Under the pieces are notes generated by a model. The model saw nothing but the letters and a program-made list of their open reading frames with translations, was not told the DNA's origin and made no database searches. 10,474 bases of DNA from Chitinophagaceae bacterium (GTDB taxonomy: Bacteria > Bacteroidota > Bacteroidia > Chitinophagales > Chitinophagaceae), in contig JANYEU010000414.1 of assembly GCA_025362915.1 (NCBI GenBank), forward strand, positions 1 through 10,474, written 5' to 3'. Below, one piece after another: positions 1-7,311 of this stretch; the stretch's first letter is position 1; every line of letters begins with the position of its first letter. The translations under genes and the position numbers were made by a program.

Positions 1-169
1 TGGGTATCTTACAAGCTTGTCTAGGTATCTTACAAGCGTGTGTGGGTTTCTTACAAACTTATATGGGTATCTTACAAGTTTGTGTGGGTATCTTGTAAGC
101 TTGTGTAGGTATCTTAAAAGCGTATGTGGGTATCTTACAAGCTTGTGTGGGTATCTTACAAACTGTAAG
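1..169. repeat. Tandem array, eight units of exactly 21 bp
   Basis: Eight degenerate units begin at 2, 23, 44, 65, 86, 107, 128 and 149, with no insertion or deletion between them. The shared core is TATCTTACAAGCTTGT, preceded by (G/A)GG. Units 1 and 7 contain the perfect 10-bp palindrome ACAAGCTTGT and the other units carry one to several changes in it. The unit is two helical turns and seven codons long. On the plus strand the heptad reads WVSYKLV but is broken by TAG and TAA; on the minus strand KIPTQAC-type heptads stay open for about five units before a stop. The array begins at the window edge, so its true length is unknown. Confidence 0.93.
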
Positions 170-346
170 ATATATTGATAAATACGAAATAGAAAGAAAG
201 AGTCGTTAGTTAGTAACTGGTAACTGGTAAGGTTGAATTTCATTTTGAGGGTTGGGTAGTATAAAGGGTTAAAGTTGTGTTATTATTAGAGCGTAAACAT
301 AGGGTATGCAAATTAATCTGCCAAATATTATTTTTAGGGAAGGAAG

Positions 347-389
347 ACCTCACCTAAATCCTCTCCAAAAAGTGGGAGGGGTGGGGTGT
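347..389. repeat. Imperfect C-rich/G-rich inverted repeat
   Basis: A pyrimidine-rich arm (347-366, CCTCACC ... CCTCTCC) and a G-rich arm (372-389, GTGGGAGGGGTGGGGTG) flank an A5 loop. The arms are only partly complementary. Its strand asymmetry and composition stand out from the A/T-rich surroundings. It resembles the dispersed hairpin repeats often seen between Bacteroidota genes, but copy number cannot be judged from one window. Confidence 0.5.
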
Positions 390-402
390 ATGAACTATTT
401 TT

Positions 403-420
403 TACAGGGTTTAGCCTGTA
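403..420. promoter_or_regulatory. Small perfect inverted repeat in the guaA leader
   Basis: TACAGG (403-408) and CCTGTA (415-420) form a 6-bp perfect dyad around GTTTAG, about 70 bases before the guaA start. It could be a weak operator or a small leader hairpin. It does not look like a purine riboswitch. Confidence 0.35.
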
Positions 421-488
421 TATATGATTTTTAACGCGTTTACTTTGGATGATATAGTCATTTTAGTGTTTTCTGTTACCTTCGCCGC

Positions 489-2024
489 ATGACGGAAAAA
501 ATATTAATCCTCGATTTTGGTAGCCAGTTTACCCAATTGATTGCCCGTGGCGTACGGGAAGCCAATGTGTATTGCGAAATAATCCCTTACAATAAAGAAT
601 TTACCATAGATGCCACTCTGAAAGGAATTATACTGAGTGGTTCGCCTTTTAGTGTAAATGAAGAGAATCCTCCTTTGGTAGATGTGGCAAAACTGGCAGC
701 CCAATTGCCTGTACTTGGTGTGTGTTATGGTGCACAAATGACAGCTAAACTTTTGGGCGGACGGGTAGATAAAAGTAATAAAAGAGAATTTGGACGTGCA
801 ATATTGTCTATTGCAAAAGATGATGTGTTATTGAATGATGTATCGCCCAGCTCTCAGGTTTGGATGAGCCATAGTGATAGCATCTCTGCCCTTCCAGACG
901 GATTTGAGGTTTTAGCAACAACAGAAAGCATCCCAGTTGCGGCTTTTAAAAGAGTTACAGGAGAAGGATTTCCGCTGTATGGCATTCAGTTTCACCCGGA
1001 AGTACATCATTCGGTAGAAGGGAAAAAGATAATCAAGAACTTTTTGGTGAATGTATGTGGCTGTAAACAGGAATTTACGCCTGCTTCGTTCATCCACGAA
1101 ACAGTAGAAAAACTAAAGGCACAGATAGGCGATGCCAAAGTAATTATGGCACTCAGTGGCGGTGTGGATAGTACTGTTGCTGCTACTTTAATAAGTCGTG
1201 CAGTAGGTAAAAATCTCTATGGAATATTTGTAGATAATGGAGTACTGAGAAAAAATGAGTTTCAACAAGTATTAGATATTTATAAGCAATTAGACCTGAA
1301 CGTGACAGGCATTGATGCCAAGAAATTGTTCTATGATGGATTGGCTGGCAAATCAGATCCAGAAACAAAAAGGAAAATAATTGGGGGATTGTTTATTGAT
1401 GTATTCCAACAAGAGGCTTCCAAAATGAAAGATGCCAGCTTTTTGGGGCAAGGAACCATTTATCCTGATGTGATAGAAAGTGTAAGTGTTCATGGACCAT
1501 CTGCCACCATAAAATCGCACCATAATGTTGGTGGATTGCCAGATACGATGAAGCTCGGATTGGTAGAACCATTGCGTTATCTGTTTAAGGACGAAGTACG
1601 CAAGGTTGGTTTGGAGTTGGGTATTCCACACGATTTATTATTCCGTCATCCATTTCCAGGACCAGGATTGGCCATCAGGATATTGGGCGAGGTAACAGAA
1701 GAAAAGGTAACCTTATTGCAAGACGCAGATTATCTGTACACAAAAATGTTGAAAGAAACAGGTTTGTACGATAAGGTTTGGCAAGCTGGCACAATTTTAC
1801 TACCGGTAAAAAGTGTTGGTGTGATGGGCGATGAACGTACTTATGAATTTACGGTGGCACTTAGAGCCGTAACAAGTGTGGATGGCATGACGGCAGACTG
1901 GGCACATTTGCCTTATGAGTTCCTGGCAAACATATCCAACGAAATAATAAATAATGTTCGCGGAATAAACCGTGTGGTGTACGATATAAGCAGCAAACCG
2001 CCTGCAACAATAGAATGGGAGTAA
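489..2024 (+). CDS. guaA: GMP synthase (glutamine-hydrolysing)
   Basis: Converts XMP, glutamine and ATP to GMP in the cytoplasm, the last step of de novo guanine nucleotide synthesis. The 511 residues contain the whole two-enzyme architecture. The N-terminal class I glutamine amidotransferase (about 1-190) has nucleophile C79 in GVCYGAQ and H169/E171 in FHPEV. The ATP-pyrophosphatase domain has the PP-loop SGGVDS (223-228). The C-terminal synthase/dimerisation part has KSHHNVGGLP (342-351), RHPFPGPGL (386-394) and the terminal KPPATIEWE. Length is close to the bacterial norm and nothing is missing. The ATG at 489 gives the expected beginning (MTEKILILDFGSQ), so the start is secure. The next gene follows after 83 bp containing a stem-loop, so the two may share a transcript. 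Confidence 0.98.
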   Translation: MTEKILILDFGSQFTQLIARGVREANVYCEIIPYNKEFTIDATLKGIILSGSPFSVNEENPPLVDVAKLAAQLPVLGVCYGAQMTAKLLGGRVDKSNKREFGRAILSIAKDDVLLNDVSPSSQVWMSHSDSISALPDGFEVLATTESIPVAAFKRVTGEGFPLYGIQFHPEVHHSVEGKKIIKNFLVNVCGCKQEFTPASFIHETVEKLKAQIGDAKVIMALSGGVDSTVAATLISRAVGKNLYGIFVDNGVLRKNEFQQVLDIYKQLDLNVTGIDAKKLFYDGLAGKSDPETKRKIIGGLFIDVFQQEASKMKDASFLGQGTIYPDVIESVSVHGPSATIKSHHNVGGLPDTMKLGLVEPLRYLFKDEVRKVGLELGIPHDLLFRHPFPGPGLAIRILGEVTEEKVTLLQDADYLYTKMLKETGLYDKVWQAGTILLPVKSVGVMGDERTYEFTVALRAVTSVDGMTADWAHLPYEFLANISNEIINNVRGINRVVYDISSKPPATIEWE

Positions 2025-2031
2025 CCAGTTT

Positions 2032-2083
2032 TTGGTTGTTAGTGGTTAGCTATAACCTGTGATGGCTAACCACTAATAACTAA
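2032..2083. repeat. 19-bp stem-loop between guaA and the next gene
   Basis: Arms 2032-2050 and 2065-2083 pair over 19 positions; 17 are Watson-Crick and two are G:U in plus-strand RNA. The inner 12 bp (TTAGTGGTTAGC / GCTAACCACTAA) are perfect, with a 14-nt loop. No T-run follows on either strand, so it is not a canonical intrinsic terminator. A further CTAACAAC copy lies just downstream. The simple TTAGTGGTTAG composition suggests a dispersed intergenic repeat. It could also act as an mRNA stability or attenuation hairpin. Confidence 0.8.
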
Positions 2084-2107
2084 CTCCTAACAACTAAAAA
2101 AACGCAC

Positions 2108-3262
2108 ATGAATACATTTTCAACCTTTTCTCTACTTCTTCTATTTCAGATACTTCATTTTAATTCAAATGCACAGAACAGACTAAAAGTTGCCGTGTTT
2201 GCACCCATCTATCTGGATAGTGCCTTTAATGGGGATGATTATAAACTGGGTAATGCCAACCTTCCCAAGTATATGCTTGCCGGTCAGGACTTTTATAATG
2301 GGGTAATGATGGCAGTGGATAGTTTACAAGCCGCAGGAAGAGACTTGGAGGTATTATTTTATGATAGCAAAGGAAGGGAAAGTCTAAATTCAATAGTGCG
2401 CAAACCAGAATTTGAAGGTGTTAACTTAATTATTGCCGCATTCAACAATCGCTTGGATGTAAAACTACTGGCAGATGTGGCACAAAGAAAAAGAATACCG
2501 CTAATATCTTCTACTTATCCAAATGATGGCGGGGTAACCAACAATCCATATTTGGTTATGCTAAACACTTCCATAAAAACACATGTGGAGCAGATTTACA
2601 AATACCTTCAAAAAAATATTACCACCAATAACCTGATTTATGCGAAGCGAAAAGGACAATTGGAAGATTTGATACAATATTATTTTACCGAAGCAGCAAA
2701 AGCAAATCCTTACCCCGCACTAAAATACAAAACAATTGAACTCACTGATTACGTTACAGCACAATCCATTGCTGGTAGTTTAGATAGCAATTTGATTAAT
2801 ACAGTCATTTGCGGTAGCCTCAATGAACCATTTGGGGTGAAACTGGTAAAAGCATTGGCAGCTAATAAAAGCTACGATTGTTCTGCAATGGGGATGCCCA
2901 CATGGGATGGTTTAAAAGATTTGGATAACGCTGATTGCCATGGAGTGAACCTTACTTTTAGTACCCCTTATAACTTTGTAAGGAGCCAACCAACTGCCGC
3001 CAAAATTTCTGCAGCCTACAAGAGTGAATTCTACGGAAGGGCAAGTGATATGTTTTTTAAGGGATACGAAAGCATGTTTCACTTCAGTAGTTTGTTGCTA
3101 GAAAATCCGGACGATATTATGCAGCATCTTTCAGATAAAGACTATAAGGTTTTTAATGATTTTATAATAGAGCCTTATAAACCAACTGCCGATGCACCTG
3201 AACAATACTTGGAAAACAAGAAATTATACTTCATTAAAAGGCTTGATGGTTCTTATAAATAG
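2108..3262 (+). CDS. Exported periplasmic-binding-fold (PBP1-like) protein
   Basis: A 384-residue protein with a Sec signal peptide (hydrophobic 8-19, likely cleavage after NSNA, residue 22). The mature part begins RLKVAVFAPIYLD and continues DFYNGVMMAVDSL, LEVLFYDSKG and NLIIAAFNN, then RIPLISSTYP and NNPYLVMLNTS. This is the order of strands and helices of the type 1 periplasmic-binding fold, as in branched-chain amino acid receptors and the LysM-linked receptor-like proteins of Bacteroidota. Here the mature protein is the binding fold alone; I see no LysM domain and no lipobox. No ABC permease or ATPase is nearby, so transport is not implied and the ligand is unknown. It lies 83 bp after guaA on the same strand, so co-transcription is possible, but a functional link to GMP synthesis is not evident. 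Confidence 0.78.
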   Translation: MNTFSTFSLLLLFQILHFNSNAQNRLKVAVFAPIYLDSAFNGDDYKLGNANLPKYMLAGQDFYNGVMMAVDSLQAAGRDLEVLFYDSKGRESLNSIVRKPEFEGVNLIIAAFNNRLDVKLLADVAQRKRIPLISSTYPNDGGVTNNPYLVMLNTSIKTHVEQIYKYLQKNITTNNLIYAKRKGQLEDLIQYYFTEAAKANPYPALKYKTIELTDYVTAQSIAGSLDSNLINTVICGSLNEPFGVKLVKALAANKSYDCSAMGMPTWDGLKDLDNADCHGVNLTFSTPYNFVRSQPTAAKISAAYKSEFYGRASDMFFKGYESMFHFSSLLLENPDDIMQHLSDKDYKVFNDFIIEPYKPTADAPEQYLENKKLYFIKRLDGSYK

Positions 3263-3396
3263 GTTCTCCATTGCATATCAAAACCTAATATATTTAAAGC
3301 TGTATATATTTATTTAATGATTATTTAAAATTACTTAGGTATAGTTGAATAATTTTTACTAATTTTCGCCACTCTACGACTGCTTCGCTGAAAAAA

Positions 3397-3414
3397 CTGT
3401 ACCAAAAGGGGCAG
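3397..3414. promoter_or_regulatory. Imperfect dyad in the ppc leader
   Basis: CTGTACC (3397-3403) and GGGGCAG (3408-3414) form a partly symmetric site (CTGnnCC-aaaa-GGnnCAG) about 95 bases before ppc. It is a possible operator. The surrounding 3263-3506 contains several one-mismatch -7 boxes (TATAGTTG at 3340, TAATTTTC at 3360) but no convincing paired promoter. Confidence 0.25.
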
Positions 3415-3506
3415 GACAATAAAGATTGATTAAGGGCTGTTGAATCAAATCGCATCCTTTAACATTCTTCAACAAACAACAGTAAACAGCTTAACACATA
3501 TACATT

Positions 3507-6086
3507 ATGAACCATCGCTCGACGGCTTTGCAGAAATTCAAGAACCATGTAGGGATTAAATTCCAATTATACAACAGTCTTTTTGGCTCTCTTCCTTTCC
3601 ATAGAATTGAAAAAACAGGTATTCTTGTATCCTTGTTATTGGTGGATTGCGAAGAAGGTTATGCAAAAGGATATAGTCCTGTACAAATTCTTGAAGAGTT
3701 TTTTAGCAAGCAAACCTCTCTCGTAAAAGAAGAAGAAAAGGCAGACCTATTATTCCGTTTTGTTCAATACATAGAAAGACAGGTTGTACTGTTTGATGCC
3801 TTGGAAGATGCTGCGTTTACGGAGATAAACGACATCAATGGAAAAGGTACCATGAAACACCTGGAGATTCTTGTAGAGCAAAAGGATTCTCAAACTGAAC
3901 TATCAGATAAGCTGAAGGATTTTAATATAGAACTTGTATTGACAGCGCACCCAACGCAGTTTTATACTGGGGCTGTATTGCGTATCATTCACGATATTTC
4001 CAATTCTGTCAATCATAATAAGGAAGCACAGATATATACCTACCTACAACAATTGGGACGTACCCCTTTCTTCCAGCACGCAAAGCCAACACCTTACGAT
4101 GAGGCAATGAGTCTGTTGTGGTATTTGGAAAATGTGTTTTATGCTGCAACAGGAAAGATTATAAGTAACCTAAAGAATAGTTTTCCAGATTGTATGAGTG
4201 CCGATAACCCTGTTATCAAGATGGGTTTCTGGCCTGGGGGCGATAGGGATGGCAATCCATTTGTAAATGCCGAAACAACATTAAAAGTTGCCAAAGCCTT
4301 GCGTAATGGCATTATAAAATGCTACCACTCTGAGTCGAAAAAACTTATGAGAAGGCTGACATTTAAAGGCGTGGAAAACTTACTTTCTCAACTAGAACGG
4401 AAATTGTACGACCATCAACATAACCCTGACCGTCAAGAAAAAATAACCCAACAATCTATCCTTGATGTGCTTTATGAAGTCCGCAGAATGATAGTCTATC
4501 AACACAACGGTCTCTTTTTAGAGTTGGTAGATAGTTTTATTAGTAAAGTAGAGGTGTTTGGAATGCACTTCGCTTCTTTGGATGTCCGTCAGGATAGTAG
4601 CATTCACGTAAAGGTTATTGATATTATTGCAAAGAAATCTGATGTATTACCGTCAGATTATTCATCATTATCCAGCACAGATAAGATGAAAGCCCTTTTT
4701 AGCATCAACAAGAATGTAGATGAAAACATCCTTACAGATGATGTACATAAAGACACGGTAAGGGTTACCGCCGCCATCAAAAAGATACAGGAAACGAATG
4801 GCGAGGCGGGTTGCAACAGGTATATCATCAGCCAATGCAACAGTGCCTTGAATGTGATAGAGGTTTATGGTTTGTTCTTGATGAGCGGATGGAAAGCGGA
4901 AGAATTGAGTGTGGACATAGTACCGTTATTTGAAACTGTGGATGACCTTCAAAATGCTTCCGACATTATGAAAGAGTTGTACGAACACCCACTTTACAGT
5001 ACGCATTTGTTGAGCCGTAAGAAAAAACAAACAATCATGCTTGGCTTCTCCGACGGCACAAAAGATGGTGGTTACCTGATGGCAAACTGGAGCATTTATA
5101 AGGCTAAGGAAGAACTGACTGCCATATCCAAACAATACGAGATAGACGTGGTTTTCTTCGATGGTCGTGGTGGTCCGCCAGCAAGGGGTGGTGGAAAAAC
5201 GCATCAGTTCTATGCATCCATGGGTAATAAGATTGCCAATAAAGAAATACAATTAACCGTACAAGGGCAAACAGTCAGTAGCAATTTTGGTACTGTTGAT
5301 AAGGCACAGTTCAATATGGAACAATTGCTTCATGCGGGGTTGTCTCATAATATTTTTGGGAATAATGAAATAACCATTTCGCCAGAAGAAGAGGCGTTGA
5401 TCAATGTATTGGCAGATAAAAGTTTCAAGGCGTATGTAACGCTGAAAGAGCATCCATATTTTGCTGATTATCTTAGCAATGCAAGTGCGTTAAAGTTCTA
5501 TGCACAAACCAACATTGGTAGCCGCCCTGCCAAAAGAGGGGCTTCTTCCAAACTTTCTTTAAAGGATTTGAGGGCTATTCCTTTTGTAGGAGCTTGGAGT
5601 CAGTTGAAACAAAATGTAACGGGTTATTATGGTGTAGGCACTGCGTTTCAGCAGATAGAAGCAGAAGGAAGATGGGCGGAATTGGAAAGTTTGTATGCAC
5701 ATTCCCTATTCTTTAGAACGTTATTGGATAACTGCCAAATGGCGATGCAAAAATGTTTCTTCCCATTGACCGCATTCCTTAAAGACCATCCGGTGTATGG
5801 GGAAATTTGGAATATGGTGCATGATGAATATGAATTGACCAAAAAATATGTATTGAAACTTTCTGGTAATACAGAATTGATGGACAATTATCCTGTAGAT
5901 CAGTTGTCTATCCAAATGCGAGAACGTATTGTGTTGCCGTTAGTAACCATCCAACAATATGCCATCACCAAAGTAAGACAATTGGAAGAAAAATTGATAA
6001 GCAATGCCCCGATAAAAGCCACTTACGAAAAGTTGGCCATGCGTTGCAGCTTCGGTATTATCAATGCGGGTAGAAACTCGGCCTAA
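3507..6086 (+). CDS. ppc: Phosphoenolpyruvate carboxylase
   Basis: Adds bicarbonate to phosphoenolpyruvate to make oxaloacetate, refilling the TCA cycle; cytoplasmic, normally a tetramer. The 859 residues cover the whole family length. Visible motifs are VLTAHPT (144-150, catalytic H148), FWPGGDRDGNP (241-251), GFSDGTKDGG (513-522, K519) and FDGRGGPPARGGG (551-563). The last has Asp552 where the E. coli enzyme has His579 in FHGRGG, and the later TEQGE motif reads TVQGQ, so this is a divergent branch. By-eye alignment places R560, K749, R805 and N857 at the E. coli aspartate-inhibition positions R587, K773, R832 and N881, which suggests feedback inhibition by aspartate is retained. The ATG at 3507 is the only sensible start. 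It is probably a single-gene transcript, with a 244-bp leader and its own terminator. Confidence 0.96.
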   Translation: MNHRSTALQKFKNHVGIKFQLYNSLFGSLPFHRIEKTGILVSLLLVDCEEGYAKGYSPVQILEEFFSKQTSLVKEEEKADLLFRFVQYIERQVVLFDALEDAAFTEINDINGKGTMKHLEILVEQKDSQTELSDKLKDFNIELVLTAHPTQFYTGAVLRIIHDISNSVNHNKEAQIYTYLQQLGRTPFFQHAKPTPYDEAMSLLWYLENVFYAATGKIISNLKNSFPDCMSADNPVIKMGFWPGGDRDGNPFVNAETTLKVAKALRNGIIKCYHSESKKLMRRLTFKGVENLLSQLERKLYDHQHNPDRQEKITQQSILDVLYEVRRMIVYQHNGLFLELVDSFISKVEVFGMHFASLDVRQDSSIHVKVIDIIAKKSDVLPSDYSSLSSTDKMKALFSINKNVDENILTDDVHKDTVRVTAAIKKIQETNGEAGCNRYIISQCNSALNVIEVYGLFLMSGWKAEELSVDIVPLFETVDDLQNASDIMKELYEHPLYSTHLLSRKKKQTIMLGFSDGTKDGGYLMANWSIYKAKEELTAISKQYEIDVVFFDGRGGPPARGGGKTHQFYASMGNKIANKEIQLTVQGQTVSSNFGTVDKAQFNMEQLLHAGLSHNIFGNNEITISPEEEALINVLADKSFKAYVTLKEHPYFADYLSNASALKFYAQTNIGSRPAKRGASSKLSLKDLRAIPFVGAWSQLKQNVTGYYGVGTAFQQIEAEGRWAELESLYAHSLFFRTLLDNCQMAMQKCFFPLTAFLKDHPVYGEIWNMVHDEYELTKKYVLKLSGNTELMDNYPVDQLSIQMRERIVLPLVTIQQYAITKVRQLEEKLISNAPIKATYEKLAMRCSFGIINAGRNSA

Positions 6087-6103
6087 TATAAACGGTTATA
6101 AAC

Positions 6104-6144
6104 AAAAAGTGCAGCCACTCGATAGTAGTGGCTGCACTTTTTTT
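6104..6144 (+). terminator. Intrinsic terminator of ppc
   Basis: A perfect 16-bp inverted repeat (6104-6119 and 6127-6142, core GTGCAGCCACT / AGTGGCTGCAC) with a 7-nt loop ends in seven T residues (6138-6144), 18 bases after the ppc stop codon. The left arm begins with five A residues, so the structure could also stop minus-strand transcripts arriving from the gene ending at 6361. Confidence 0.95.
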
Positions 6145-6188
6145 ATTGAAGATTATAAACCACTATTAGTTTAGAAACAATAGCAATC

Positions 6189-6350
6189 ATGAAAGGATTT
6201 ATGCTCGAGCATCCAGATTTTCGGATAGTACTTTACTAGTTGGGTATTAATGGGCTGGATGGTATTTATCTAAGCGAAGCCACAAGTGAAACACTTGCGG
6301 TAGCAGCGAGTCCGTGCAGCACACTGACTTGGCTTGCGGCAGCTGGGTGA
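6189..6350. repeat. GC-rich self-complementary stretch between convergent genes
   Basis: Positions 6274-6348 are about 60% GC, well above the flanks. GCCACAAGTG (6279-6288) can fold with CACTTGCGGT (6292-6301) over a 3-nt loop, or its first eight bases can pair with CTTGCGGC (6333-6340). The two partners are direct repeats (CTTGCGG-t/c-AGC at 6294 and 6333). Other elements are GTGCAGCAC (6314-6322) and the perfect 12-bp palindrome ATGCTCGAGCAT (6201-6212). A 53-codon frame from ATG 6189 to TGA 6348 is broken by TAG at codon 17, so it is not called as a gene. It may be a repeat element or a relic. Confidence 0.45.
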
Positions 6351-6360
6351 TACTTGTATT

Positions 6361-7251
6361 TTAATAACGTTGAACAAATTGGTTTGTAGAAAACCTCTGT
6401 GCTTCGAATTCAAAAAAGTTTTTATAGTGATTTTCATTATTAATACCTTCTAACCTGTAGGGAATACTAAAATAGGGAATATCAGCATAAATGTATTTGG
6501 CAAACAGCTTTTCAATACTACATGGCGCAAATTGGTTAACTAGCTTATTAAACCATGTATTCAATAATTGATATTCACCAAATTGAAAAGTATGAATGTT
6601 TTCGTGTGCTATGGTTTGTGTATAATTATCCAAATCTTTACTATAACAAATAACACGTCCACTACTGGATCCGCTAACTGCATTACCATAATTTTGGTTG
6701 GTAAACAATAAGTCATTTCCTTTGAAGGTTAAGACCCCAAGTGATAAACTTCTTACAAAGTCTATTTTTACATATTTATTATCCGCATTATGATACTGAC
6801 TTATTGATAAAACAGAATTAATAAAGTACGGTAAAAACCGAAAGCAACACTTTTCACTGCCAACAGTTGAGAAATCAACCCTTACTGGTCCATACTCAAA
6901 ATGCCAATCCTTTAAGAATGGTTTATCTAATGCGGAACTTTCAATTATGGATGAACCTGCAGAATGTAAAATTTTTGGAATGATATAGGTTGCAGTGTTG
7001 TTAGCCTCTGTTATAAAATTGTAGGAAGACTTTTTACCAGCATAATGCAAAAAACCACCAATACTTCCTTGCCAAATACCTTTTATCAGATACTTTTTCC
7101 AATCGCTATTTTTAGGTTTGTTTATTACAGCACCTACACCAGAAGTAACAACGCCAAAGCCCACGTTGTAGATTAGCAATTGATTATCTTGATTTTGTGA
7201 AAGTACTATTGACGGAACAAAAATGGCAATCGATATAAAGTATTTTAGCAT
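6361..7251 (-). CDS. Secreted protein with HExxH putative metal-binding motif
   Basis: A 296-residue protein that I do not recognise. It begins with a clear Sec signal peptide (residues 1-18, cleavage near VLS-Q), so it is exported. Residues 21-45 are glycine-rich and hydrophobic (VGFGVVTSGVGAVI), and a second Gly-containing hydrophobic stretch follows at 58-72. The key motif is AHENIHTFQ (215-223): H216 and H220 with E217 between them match the HExxH zinc site of metallopeptidases. EFEAQ (281-285) near the C-terminus could supply a third glutamate ligand, as in gluzincins. Whether it is an active protease is unproven. Cys135, Cys136, Cys202 and Cys244 may form disulfides. It lies 60 bp downstream of the 260-aa lipoprotein gene, but a strong terminator fills that gap, so it may have its own control. 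Confidence 0.8.
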   Translation of the reverse strand: MLKYFISIAIFVPSIVLSQNQDNQLLIYNVGFGVVTSGVGAVINKPKNSDWKKYLIKGIWQGSIGGFLHYAGKKSSYNFITEANNTATYIIPKILHSAGSSIIESSALDKPFLKDWHFEYGPVRVDFSTVGSEKCCFRFLPYFINSVLSISQYHNADNKYVKIDFVRSLSLGVLTFKGNDLLFTNQNYGNAVSGSSSGRVICYSKDLDNYTQTIAHENIHTFQFGEYQLLNTWFNKLVNQFAPCSIEKLFAKYIYADIPYFSIPYRLEGINNENHYKNFFEFEAQRFSTNQFVQRY

Positions 7252-7261
7252 AAAGTGTAAG

Positions 7262-7298
7262 AAAAAAAGGGCAGTTTAGCCAATGTCTAAAACTGCCC
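7262..7298 (-). terminator. Intrinsic terminator after the 260-aa lipoprotein gene
   Basis: Read on the minus strand, GGGCAGTTTTAG pairs with CTAAACTGCCC (one bulged base, 7-nt loop) and is followed by seven U residues (7268 to 7262). It starts 14 bases after the lipoprotein stop codon, and its U-tract ends only 10 bases before the start codon of the HExxH gene. Confidence 0.92.
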
Positions 7299-7311
7299 AT
7301 TACAAAGAAAA

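Larger units (their letters stand above)
170..488. other. Gene-free region upstream of guaA
   Basis: No credible ORF is seen here. It holds a short TAACTGG direct repeat (214-220 and 221-227), two hairpins listed separately, and a near-match to the Bacteroidota -7 box (TTACTTTG, 440-447, one mismatch to TAnnTTTG) about 40 bases before the guaA start. No matching -33 box was found, so that promoter is only a possibility. Confidence 0.6.

Noticed and set aside
1..169. CRISPR array
   Set aside because: The units are contiguous and nearly identical along their whole length, with no unique spacers. The same applies to the array at 10391-10474.
300..488. Purine riboswitch upstream of guaA
   Set aside because: Only a 6-bp dyad and a C/G-rich hairpin are present. 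There is no three-way junction with the conserved purine-riboswitch core.
4926..5252. 108-codon minus-strand ORF inside ppc
   Set aside because: Overlaps the most conserved catalytic part of ppc, so it is an antisense shadow.
6189..6350. Small protein gene of 53 codons
   Set aside because: An in-frame TAG at codon 17 interrupts it and no start signal or homology is evident.
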